6,004 nucleotides of DNA from Pseudomonadota bacterium. GTDB taxonomy: Bacteria; Pseudomonadota; Gammaproteobacteria; Burkholderiales; Thiobacillaceae. Shown piece after piece: positions 1 through 6,004 of the stretch. Under the pieces are notes generated by a model. It was not told the DNA's origin, searched no databases, and saw nothing but the letters and a program-made list of their open reading frames with translations. The stretch covers positions 1-6,004 of the forward strand of contig JAJZTV010000131.1 of NCBI GenBank assembly GCA_021847385.1, written 5' to 3'. Each line of letters starts with the position of its first letter. Position 1 is the first letter of the stretch. The position numbers and the translations under genes were made by a program.

Positions 1-540
1 GGCGTCGGCCGGGCCGAGGTCGTAGCTGATGCGGATAGCGCCCATCACCTGCTTGTCGCTGTTCGGGTGGCATTGCAGGCAGTTGATGCCGCGGGTGTTG
101 GTGCTGGCGACGACGGGGGTCACCATGGTCAACTGCCGGCCATTGCCGGTTTTCTCGATGAGCACCACCTCCTCGCCCTTGAGCGCGCGCCGGTCGAGTT
201 CATCGGCCGGGGCCTCTTCCGGCAGGCCGGGGCCATACATCTCCTTGACCTTGTCGCCACGGATCACCCGGGCGGCACGGATGTTCTTCTGTTCCAGCAT
301 GGCCTTGTGCAAGTCGCCGCGCTGGGCCATGCCACCGGTGAGCATCAGCTTGTTCAGGCCGTCGAAATAGCCGTCGGCGATGGTACGGGTTTCGTCGGCG
401 ACGAAGACTTCGGTGAGATTGCGTGTGCTGTAGTGAGAGTAGATCAGGCCGGCGGCGAGCTGTAAGACGAAGCCCAGGGCCACGACCCCCAGCACCTTGG
501 CGGCAACGGTGCTGTTAATGAGATGCAACAATCTTCTCAT
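1..540 (-). CDS. Membrane sensor with periplasmic c-type haem domain, N-terminal part (probable methyl-accepting chemotaxis protein)
   Basis: This is the 5' end of a gene that continues past the left edge; 180 codons are visible with no stop. It starts MRRLLHLINSTVAAKVLG at an ATG (538-540) preceded by GGAGGAG with a 6-nt spacer, which fixes the start. Residues about 14-34 form one hydrophobic membrane helix. The following periplasmic stretch contains the segment YFDGLNKLMLTGG (58-70) and then CLQCH at residues 154-158, a CxxCH site for covalent c-type haem. From family knowledge, this arrangement (uncleaved N-terminal helix, periplasmic PAS/Cache-like domain with one CxxCH) occurs in haem-containing chemoreceptors such as those characterised in Geobacter, and also in some histidine kinases and GGDEF proteins. 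The second helix, HAMP and output domain are outside the window, so chemoreceptor is the best guess, not proven. A role in sensing redox state or a haem ligand is inferred. It lies 62 bp downstream of hrpA on the same strand. Confidence 0.85.
   Translation of the reverse strand, partial: MRRLLHLINSTVAAKVLGVVALGFVLQLAAGLIYSHYSTRNLTEVFVADETRTIADGYFDGLNKLMLTGGMAQRGDLHKAMLEQKNIRAARVIRGDKVKEMYGPGLPEEAPADELDRRALKGEEVVLIEKTGNGRQLTMVTPVVASTNTRGINCLQCHPNSDKQVMGAIRISYDLGPADA
67..81 (-). other. CxxCH haem-c attachment motif (CLQCH)
   Basis: Codons for Cys154-Leu-Gln-Cys157-His158 of the sensor read on the minus strand. The two cysteines would form thioether bonds to haem and the histidine would be an axial ligand, as in all c-type cytochromes. 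It sits on the periplasmic side, where cytochrome c maturation operates, consistent with a real haem site. It is the only CxxCH in the visible part. The motif is short, so the call relies on its placement after a membrane helix and on the family resemblance. Confidence 0.75.
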
Positions 541-602
541 CCTGCTCTCCTCCACCTTGCGGTGTCGTATTGTTCAAATAGTTTTTTTACTATAGCGCTA
601 AG
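541..602 (-). promoter_or_regulatory. hrpA-sensor intergenic gap with RBS and AT-rich tract
   Basis: The gap between the hrpA stop and the sensor start is much richer in A and T than its surroundings. Next to the sensor start is a strong Shine-Dalgarno, GGAGGAG at 547-553 on the minus strand, 6 nt before ATG. Further upstream lie an 8-bp palindrome TAGCGCTA (593-600) and an inverted repeat ATAGT/ACTAT with a six-base homopolymer loop (578-593). The AT-rich tract is a plausible place for a promoter specific to the sensor, but I could not find a convincing sigma-70 or flagellar sigma-28 pair. Read-through from hrpA is equally possible. Confidence 0.4.
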
Positions 603-3600
603 TTAAGCGTGCGCGGCAACAATCTCTTGCCAGCGTTTTTCCAGTCGCTTGACCGAAACCGGTTCAGGGGTCTTCAACTCCTGGGCGAATAGACTGATGC
701 GCAGTTCTTCCAGGCGCCAGCGGAAGTCCTCCATCTCCGGCGTGCTGCCGCTCGCCGCTTGCAAGCGCTGTTGGCGGGCGCGCCAGGCGGCGAGCAGGCC
801 GGCCATGGTCCGCAGGTTTTGGCCATCGCGCGCGGGGTTTTTGGCCAGCTTCTCCAGGCGCTTTTCCATGCCGCGTAGATAACGGGGCAACTGTGCCAGA
901 CGTTGCGGCGCGAGCACAGAGACGAAGTACGGAAATACCAGTTCCTTCAGTTGCCCTTGCATGTCGGCCACGGCCTCGCGTGACACCGACGGCCGGGCCA
1001 AGGCCTGGCTCAAACTGTGGGCGTGGCTCAGGCATTCGGCGGCCAGGCGCGCAGTTTCTCGGGCATGCTCGGCCAGCCTGGGCCGGGCGGCCTGGGCGGC
1101 GCTCTCGAACACGGTCTGACTGCGCAGCTCGGCGGCATCCACCGGCAGGCTGGCGCGGGCGGCGCTGTAGAGCACGTCGCGCAGCAGGCCGTCGCAGCTC
1201 AGGCCTTTTTCCAGCAAGCCATAGTGCATGCAGGCACCCTTCAGCCGCGCGGCCAGGTCCTTCTCGGTCTGCTTCAGCAGATCGGGGAAGGCGAGCCAGA
1301 GCAGGCGACAGACGCCGCGGCGATGGCGCTCCTGCGCGGTCTGCACGCTGTCGGCGAAGCGCAGTTCCACTTTGCCTTCCACCTCGACCAGGGCGGGGAA
1401 GGCCGCCAGCTTGCGCGGGCCTTGGCTCACCTCCACTTGGGTAGGCAGATCGCCGAAGTCCCAGCGGCTGACGCTGTCGCGTTCCAGGCCGCTGGTGGCC
1501 TGTTGCGCTTGCCGGCTGGCCTCGGCCCCGAGTTTCTGCCGCAGCGTGGCGAGGTCGCGGCCCTCGCCCAGGATGCGGTTGGCCTCGTCCAGCACCCGGT
1601 AATTCATCTGCAGATGGGCCGGCAGTGTCTCCTCGCGCCAAGCATCGCGCGGGATGCCTACGCCGGTGCTCTTGTGCAGGAAGGCCGAGAGGGCTTCGAT
1701 CAAGCTGCCCGTCTGCGATGCGGCGGCGAGCGCCTCGGTCGCGGCCCGCGCGTATTCCGGCACCGGCACGAAGTTGCGCCGTAGTTGTTGTGGCAACGCC
1801 TTGAGCAAGGCGGTGATCTTTTCTTCCAGCAAGCCCGGTACCAGCCAGTCGCCACGTGCGGCGGGCACTTGGTTCAGTGCGGCCAGCGGCACCAGCAGGG
1901 TCACGCCGTCGTCGGCCTCGCCCGGCTCGAAGCGATAAGACAAAGCGAAGCGTACGCCGGACAGGTCGAGTGCGCGCGGGAAGTCGGCAGTGTCGGCGCC
2001 ACGTTCCTTGAGCAAGGCCGCCCGTTCGAGGAACAACAGGCGCGGCGACTTCGCCTCGGCCTCGCGCCGCCATTGCTCGAAGTCGCGGCCGTTGTGGATG
2101 CCTTCGGGGATGCGGGCATCGAACCAGGCATACAGTGTCGCCTCGTCCGGGATCAGGCGCGGGTTGCGGGCGCGGTGGGCGAGGTCTTCGATCTCTTGCC
2201 GCAGCTTGGTGTTGTGGGCGAAGAAGGGCGCGCGGGTTTCGTACTCGCCCTCGACCAGGGCTGCGCGGATGAAGAGCTCGCGGCACAGCGCGGGGTCGAG
2301 CGGGCCGTAGTGCACCTTGCGGCCGGCCACCACCGGCAGGCCATACAGCGTGGCCCGCATTGCGGCGGCGACATGGGCCGGGCGCTTCTCCCAATGTGGC
2401 TCGCTGTAGGAAATCTTCAGCAGGTGCCGGGCGGCATGTTCGATCCACTGCGGTTCGACCCGGGCGACGGTGCGGGCATAGATGCGCTTGGTCTCGACGA
2501 TCTCGGCCGCCATCAGCCACTTCGGTTTTTTCTTCACGCCCGAGCCGGGGAAGATCAGAAACTTCATGTCGCGGGCGCCGAGGTAGACGTTGTCCTCGGT
2601 CAAAAAACCCAGATTGCCGAGCAGGCCGGGCAAGAGGGCCTGATGCAAGGACGCGTAGTCGGCCGCCTGCTCGTTCACCCGCCAGCCCATCTCCTTCACC
2701 ATCGTCGCGAGCTGGTGGTGCACGTCGCGCCATTCGCGCACGCGCAGGTAGGAGATAAATTCGCGCTTGAGCTGATCGCGGAACTGCTTGTTCGATTTGC
2801 GGTGGGCGTCAAGCTCGTTGATGTGGCGCCAGAGATTGAGCTGGGCGATGAAGTCGGAGTTCTCGTCGGCGAAGCGCTTGTGCTTTTCGTCGGCGGCCTG
2901 GGCCTGTTCGTGCGGCCGCTCGCGCGGGTCTTGCGAGGTGAGCGCGGCGGCGATGACCAGCATCTCGGCCAGGCAGGCCTTCTCCCGCGCCGCGATCAAC
3001 ATGCGGCCGATCTTGGGGTCGAGCGGCAGTTGCGCCAGCTGCTGGCCGATTTGGGTCAACCGGTTGGCCTCGTCGATGGCGTTGAGTTCCTGCAGGAGCT
3101 GGTAGCCGTCGCGCACGCGCTTGGGCTCCGGTGCATCGAGGAAGGGAAAGGCCTCGATCTCGGGCAGGCCGAGCGCTTTCATCCTCAGAATGACGCCGGC
3201 CAGCGACGAGCGCAGTAGTTCCGGCGTGGTGTAGCGCGGCCGTGAGGCGAAATCGGGCTCCTCGTAGAGCCGGATGCAGATGCCGGCGGCGACCCGGCCG
3301 CAGCGGCCGGCGCGCTGGTTGGCCGAGGCCTGGGCGACCTTCTCGATCTTGAGCTGCTCGATCTTGTTGCGCAGGGAATAGCGCTTGACCCGGGCCAGGC
3401 CGGTGTCGACCACATAGCGGATACCGGGCACGGTGAGCGAGGTCTCGGCCACGTTGGTCGCGAGCACGATGCGCCGCGTCGCGTGCGACTGGAAGATGCG
3501 TTCCTGCTCGGCCACCGACAGCCTGGCATAGAGCGGCAGGATCTCGGTACCCGGCGGGTGGTGCTTGCGCAGGGCCTCCTGCGCCTCGCGGATCTCGCGC

Positions 3601-4415
3601 TCGCCGGGCAGGAAGACCAGCACGTCGCCCGGGCCTTCGCGCGCCAGCTCGTCGACCGCGTCGAGCAAGGCCTGGTTGAAGTCGGTGTCGACCTCTTCGT
3701 CGGCCTTGCGGTTGCCACCCCCACCCCGGCCCTCCCCCGTCGAGGGGGAGGGGGAAAATACACCTCCCCCCTTGACGGGGGGAGCTGGGGTGGGGGGTGG
3801 CGAGGTCGGGGCGATCGGACGGTAGCGCACCTCGACCGGATAGGTCCGCCCCGACACCTCGATCACCTGGGCGCCACCGAAATACTCGGCGAAGCGTTCG
3901 GCCTCCAGCGTGGCCGAGGAGATGATCAGCTTCAGCTCGGGCCGGCGCGGCAGCAGGGTCTTGAGGTAACCCAACAGGAAGTCGATGTTGAGGCTGCGCT
4001 CGTGCGCCTCGTCCAGGATCAGGGTGTCGTAGTTGCGGAACCCGGGATCGGACTGGGTCTCGGCCAACAGGATGCCGTCGGTCATGATCTTGATCCGCGT
4101 GGCTGCGCTCACTTGGTCGTGGAAGCGCACCTGGTAGCCGACGAAGTCGCCCAGCTTGCCCTTCATCTCCTCGGCGATGCGGTTGGCCACGCTGCGGGCG
4201 GCGATGCGCCGGGGCTGGGTCATGCCGATGCGGCCGGTCGTGCCGCGGCCGGCGAGCAGCGCAATCTTGGGCAGTTGCGTGGTTTTGCCCGAGCCGGTCT
4301 CGCCGCAGACGATGATCACCTGGTGCGCGGCTATCGCAGCGGCGATTTCCTCGCGCTTGGCGGAGACGGGCAGTTGTTCGGGGAATTCCAACGGGGGGAG
4401 GGCGGGGACGTTCAT
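603..4415 (-). CDS. hrpA: ATP-dependent DEAH-box RNA helicase HrpA
   Basis: Complete gene for a 1270-residue cytoplasmic 3'-5' RNA helicase of the DEAH family; E. coli HrpA has about 1300 residues. Visible motifs in order: Walker A GETGSGKT (38-45), DEAH (135-138), SAT (167-169), TNVAETSLT (320-328) and QRAGRCGR (367-374). These are followed by the winged-helix/HA2 region (about 436-540), an OB-like segment with the signature GARDMKFLIFPGSG, and the long C-terminal DUF3418 region (about 680-1265) that distinguishes HrpA from shorter DEAH helicases. E. coli HrpA has been linked to fimbrial mRNA processing and, more recently, to rescue of stalled or collided ribosomes. I chose the ATG at 4413-4415 (MNVPALPPLEF); the frame stays open to a TTG at 4460, but those 15 extra residues look unlike a helicase N-terminus. 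No strong Shine-Dalgarno precedes the ATG. Odd feature: residues 205-234 are a Pro/Gly-rich in-frame insert between the two RecA-like domains, where E. coli HrpA has only a short acidic linker. All catalytic motifs are intact, so the enzyme is probably functional. Confidence 0.96.
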   Translation of the reverse strand: MNVPALPPLEFPEQLPVSAKREEIAAAIAAHQVIIVCGETGSGKTTQLPKIALLAGRGTTGRIGMTQPRRIAARSVANRIAEEMKGKLGDFVGYQVRFHDQVSAATRIKIMTDGILLAETQSDPGFRNYDTLILDEAHERSLNIDFLLGYLKTLLPRRPELKLIISSATLEAERFAEYFGGAQVIEVSGRTYPVEVRYRPIAPTSPPPTPAPPVKGGGVFSPSPSTGEGRGGGGNRKADEEVDTDFNQALLDAVDELAREGPGDVLVFLPGEREIREAQEALRKHHPPGTEILPLYARLSVAEQERIFQSHATRRIVLATNVAETSLTVPGIRYVVDTGLARVKRYSLRNKIEQLKIEKVAQASANQRAGRCGRVAAGICIRLYEEPDFASRPRYTTPELLRSSLAGVILRMKALGLPEIEAFPFLDAPEPKRVRDGYQLLQELNAIDEANRLTQIGQQLAQLPLDPKIGRMLIAAREKACLAEMLVIAAALTSQDPRERPHEQAQAADEKHKRFADENSDFIAQLNLWRHINELDAHRKSNKQFRDQLKREFISYLRVREWRDVHHQLATMVKEMGWRVNEQAADYASLHQALLPGLLGNLGFLTEDNVYLGARDMKFLIFPGSGVKKKPKWLMAAEIVETKRIYARTVARVEPQWIEHAARHLLKISYSEPHWEKRPAHVAAAMRATLYGLPVVAGRKVHYGPLDPALCRELFIRAALVEGEYETRAPFFAHNTKLRQEIEDLAHRARNPRLIPDEATLYAWFDARIPEGIHNGRDFEQWRREAEAKSPRLLFLERAALLKERGADTADFPRALDLSGVRFALSYRFEPGEADDGVTLLVPLAALNQVPAARGDWLVPGLLEEKITALLKALPQQLRRNFVPVPEYARAATEALAAASQTGSLIEALSAFLHKSTGVGIPRDAWREETLPAHLQMNYRVLDEANRILGEGRDLATLRQKLGAEASRQAQQATSGLERDSVSRWDFGDLPTQVEVSQGPRKLAAFPALVEVEGKVELRFADSVQTAQERHRRGVCRLLWLAFPDLLKQTEKDLAARLKGACMHYGLLEKGLSCDGLLRDVLYSAARASLPVDAAELRSQTVFESAAQAARPRLAEHARETARLAAECLSHAHSLSQALARPSVSREAVADMQGQLKELVFPYFVSVLAPQRLAQLPRYLRGMEKRLEKLAKNPARDGQNLRTMAGLLAAWRARQQRLQAASGSTPEMEDFRWRLEELRISLFAQELKTPEPVSVKRLEKRWQEIVAAHA
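3714..3801. repeat. REP/BIME-like double-hairpin element inserted in frame in hrpA
   Basis: Two similar GC-only palindromic units face each other around a short AT-rich centre (3755-3762). Unit 1 has a 9-bp stem, CCCTCCCCC (3730-3738) with GGGGGAGGG (3744-3752), loop GTCGA. Unit 2 has an 8-bp stem, CTCCCCCC (3764-3771) with GGGGGGAG (3777-3784), loop TTGAC. The flanks also pair: CCACCCCCACCCC from 3715 matches the complement of GGGGTGGGGGGTGG ending at 3800, with one C/G run differing by one base. The whole is therefore a large imperfect inverted repeat made of two smaller ones, the layout of paired REP units (BIME). Both strands stay open: hrpA reads SPPPTPAPPVKGGG and onward, and the opposite strand reads TPTPALPRRGGGG, a peptide style I recognise from spurious ORFs over such repeats in proteobacterial genomes. 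Membership in a dispersed family and movement by a RAYT transposase are inference; only one copy is visible. Confidence 0.75.
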
Positions 4416-4576
4416 AAGGCCGATTTCAAGACTGGCGCAATCATACCAGTACCGCGCCAAGCCGCGTCAGCTCTGCAATACAGGCCATCGGCCGGCCACT
4501 GCGACAATCGGTCGCATTCTGCCGCAAGGGTGGCTTCTCTAGCATGCGCCGGGTCGATAACAAGATTGAGGAAACC
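4416..4576. promoter_or_regulatory. Divergent intergenic region between hrpA and the TonB receptor gene
   Basis: This 161-bp region must carry the start signals of both divergent genes. I see no strong -35/-10 pair for either. Visible elements are the palindrome GGCCGGCC (4490-4497), the inverted repeat at 4500-4516, and a Shine-Dalgarno GAGG (4568-4571), 5 nt before the receptor ATG. The hrpA side has no clear Shine-Dalgarno. No small ORF or RNA gene is apparent. Confidence 0.5.
4500..4516. promoter_or_regulatory. 17-bp inverted repeat, candidate operator
   Basis: TGCGAC (4500-4505) and GTCGCA (4511-4516) are perfect 6-bp inverted arms separated by AATCG. The site lies 60 bp before the receptor start, a sensible place for a dimeric repressor controlling an outer-membrane transporter. 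The spacing does not match a classical Fur box, and I cannot name the regulator. A perfect 6-bp inverted pair can arise by chance in GC-rich DNA, so this is only a candidate. Confidence 0.3.
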
Positions 4577-6004
4577 ATGCGCATCCATCCGCTCATCGCG
4601 GCCTTGATGGCCGTTTACGCTTGTTCCGCCTTGGCCCAAGAAGCCACGCTGAGCGAAGTCACCGTCACCGGCACGCGCGAGGGCCAGGCCCTGGCCGAGA
4701 CGCCAGCTAGCATCGGCATCATCAAGGGCGATGCCATCGGGCAAGGCAAACCCAGCCACCCGTCACAGATCATGGGCCAGGTGCCTGGCGTCTGGGTCAA
4801 CGTCACCGGCGGCGAAGGCCATATGACGGCGATTCGCCAGCCGCTGACCACCAACCCGGTCTATCTCTATCTGGAAGACGGCGTGCCGACGCGGTCGACC
4901 GGTTTCTTCAACCACAATGCGCTGTATGAGATCGATCTGCCGCAGGCCGGCGGCATCGAAGTGAGCAAGGGGCCGGGTACGGCGCTCTATGGTTCCGACG
5001 CGATCGGCGGCGTGATCAACGTGTTGACCAAGACCCCGCCCAGCCAGCGCGAGTTCAACGCTTCGGCCGAGGCCGGCAGCTACGGTTGGGGCCGGTTGCT
5101 CGTCGACGGTGGCGACGCCTATGCGCACGATGCCTGGCGCGGCAGCCTGAACTTGACCCGCACCGATGGTTGGCGCGACGCCACCGGTTACGACCGTCAG
5201 GCCGGCACGCTGCGCTGGGACCGCGACCTCGGCGGCGATGCCCTGCTGAAGACCGTGCTGGCCTTCTCCAATATCGATCAACAGACCGCAGGTAGCTCGA
5301 CCCTGACGCGGAACGATTATCTGCACGATCCGACCAAGAGCTACACCCCGATCTCCTACCGCAAGGTCGGCGCGCTGCGATTGTCCTCCGCCTACGAGCG
5401 CGAGCAGGGCGATACCCTGGTGTCGGTGACGCCCTATCTGCGCGACAACAGCATGGAGCTGCTGGCCAACTGGTCGCTGTCCTACGACCCTACGGTCTAC
5501 ACCACGGCCAACCGTTCCATCGGTGTGCTGGCCAAATGGCGGCGCGATTTTGCGCCGATGCGCACCCGCCTGATCGCCGGCATCGACCTCGATGTCAGCC
5601 CTGGTTCCCGCGAAGAGAACCGCCTGGCCACGTTGGATACCACCGGCGCCGGCGTGAGCAAGGTCTATCGCGGCTATTCGGTCGGCCGCCGGGTCTACGA
5701 TTACGACGTCACCTTCGTCGGCGCCTCGCCCTATGTCCACGGCGAGTTCTCGCCGGCCGAGCGGCTGCGCGTGACCGGCGGTTTGCGTTACGACAATCTG
5801 CGCTACCAATTCGACAACAACTTCGCGGCCAGCGCCGTGGCCGCCTCGACCCGCGAGAACGGCGGTGCAGCGGTGACGCGCTACTACGGCCAGGCCGCCG
5901 ATGGCACGGTCAGCTATAACCACCTGAGCCCGAAGCTGGGCGCGACCTATGCGCTGACCCGGCAGGCCGATCTCTATGCCTCGTACAACCACGCCTTTCG
6001 CGCG
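4577..6004 (+). CDS. TonB-dependent outer-membrane receptor, N-terminal part
   Basis: Open from ATG 4577 to the right edge, 476 codons with no stop. The start has GAGG 5 nt upstream and begins a signal peptide (residues 1-20, MRIHPLIAALMAVYACSALA) with likely cleavage before QEAT. A TonB-box-like EVTVT follows at 27-31. The plug domain (about 40-152) has the usual landmarks: PGVWV (70-74), LYLEDGVP (97-104), and VSKGPGTALYGSDAIGG (129-145) leading to INVLTK (147-152). The rest is beta-barrel with alternating aromatic and polar strands, ending at YNHAFRA, close to the conserved FRAP-type motif in mid-barrel. Family receptors usually have 600-750 residues, so roughly 150-250 are missing. The protein imports a scarce ligand (iron chelate, cobalamin, metal or similar) across the outer membrane using TonB-ExbB-ExbD energy. 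The plug resembles the FecA-like group, but there is no N-terminal signalling extension and the substrate cannot be told. It is divergent from hrpA; any partner transporter would lie to the right. Confidence 0.93.
   Translation, partial: MRIHPLIAALMAVYACSALAQEATLSEVTVTGTREGQALAETPASIGIIKGDAIGQGKPSHPSQIMGQVPGVWVNVTGGEGHMTAIRQPLTTNPVYLYLEDGVPTRSTGFFNHNALYEIDLPQAGGIEVSKGPGTALYGSDAIGGVINVLTKTPPSQREFNASAEAGSYGWGRLLVDGGDAYAHDAWRGSLNLTRTDGWRDATGYDRQAGTLRWDRDLGGDALLKTVLAFSNIDQQTAGSSTLTRNDYLHDPTKSYTPISYRKVGALRLSSAYEREQGDTLVSVTPYLRDNSMELLANWSLSYDPTVYTTANRSIGVLAKWRRDFAPMRTRLIAGIDLDVSPGSREENRLATLDTTGAGVSKVYRGYSVGRRVYDYDVTFVGASPYVHGEFSPAERLRVTGGLRYDNLRYQFDNNFAASAVAASTRENGGAAVTRYYGQAADGTVSYNHLSPKLGATYALTRQADLYASYNHAFRA

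Noticed and set aside
29..465. Two plus-strand open frames opposite the haem sensor
   Set aside because: The minus-strand reading has a strong RBS, a membrane helix and a CxxCH motif; the plus-strand frames have no RBS or domain.
578..593. Rho-independent terminator after hrpA
   Set aside because: The stem is only 5 AT-rich base pairs and the homopolymer is the loop, not a trailing U tract on the hrpA strand.
664..2733. 689-codon minus-strand frame overlapping hrpA in another phase
   Set aside because: Arg/Pro/Ala-rich shadow; the in-phase HrpA translation matches the family to the last residues, so there is no frameshift to explain.
3714..3801. CRISPR or tandem repeat array
   Set aside because: Only two units are present and they are inverted, not direct, with no regular spacers.
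4500..4516. Fur box before the receptor gene
   Set aside because: Arms and spacing do not match the 7-1-7 Fur arrangement and the core is not AT-rich, so iron control is not supported.
1017..4607. Long plus-strand open frames opposite hrpA (255, 477 and 374 codons)
   Set aside because: All are antisense to conserved HrpA motifs and are typical shadows in GC-rich DNA. The last even spans the repeat element and the intergenic region, and none has a recognisable domain.
4613..4624. Possible lipobox (V-Y-A-C) in the receptor signal peptide
   Set aside because: Tyr at the second position is atypical, and a standard signal peptidase I site (ALA before QE) lies a few residues later, as in most TonB receptors.
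4763..5992. Long open frame of 409 codons on the minus strand opposite the TonB receptor
   Set aside because: The plus strand encodes a clear signal peptide, TonB box, plug and barrel; the antisense frame is a codon-bias shadow with Gly/Ala/Arg-rich sequence and no recognisable family.

Overview
The window comes from a GC-rich proteobacterium with a Gram-negative envelope. The evidence is a TonB-dependent outer-membrane receptor, a full-length HrpA helicase with the long C-terminal domain seen in proteobacterial HrpA, and a membrane sensor with a periplasmic c-type haem motif. The combination suggests a respiratory betaproteobacterium (Rhodocyclales or Nitrosomonadales type), but this is inference from protein style, not an identification.

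Layout: (1) 1-540, minus strand, is the first 180 codons of a membrane sensor with one N-terminal transmembrane helix and a periplasmic CxxCH haem motif, most likely a methyl-accepting chemotaxis protein; its output domain lies beyond the left edge. (2) 541-602 is a short AT-rich gap with a good ribosome binding site for that sensor. (3) 603-4415, minus strand, is a complete hrpA gene for a DEAH-box RNA helicase of 1270 residues. (4) 4416-4576 is a divergent intergenic region with a small inverted repeat. (5) 4577-6004, plus strand, is the first 476 codons of a TonB-dependent receptor running off the right edge.

The three genes do not form an obvious pathway. hrpA and the sensor share a strand and could be co-transcribed, while the receptor is divergent. 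The most unusual item is inside hrpA: about 87 bp (3714-3801) of GC-only arms forming two hairpins in inverted orientation, resembling a REP/BIME-type palindromic element, inserted in frame between the two RecA-like helicase domains. It adds about 30 proline- and glycine-rich residues, including a Pro-Pro-Pro run, and puts a potential G-quadruplex sequence in the mRNA. Apart from this element the window looks like ordinary chromosomal housekeeping and envelope genes; I see no CRISPR array, RNA gene, IS transposase or defence system.
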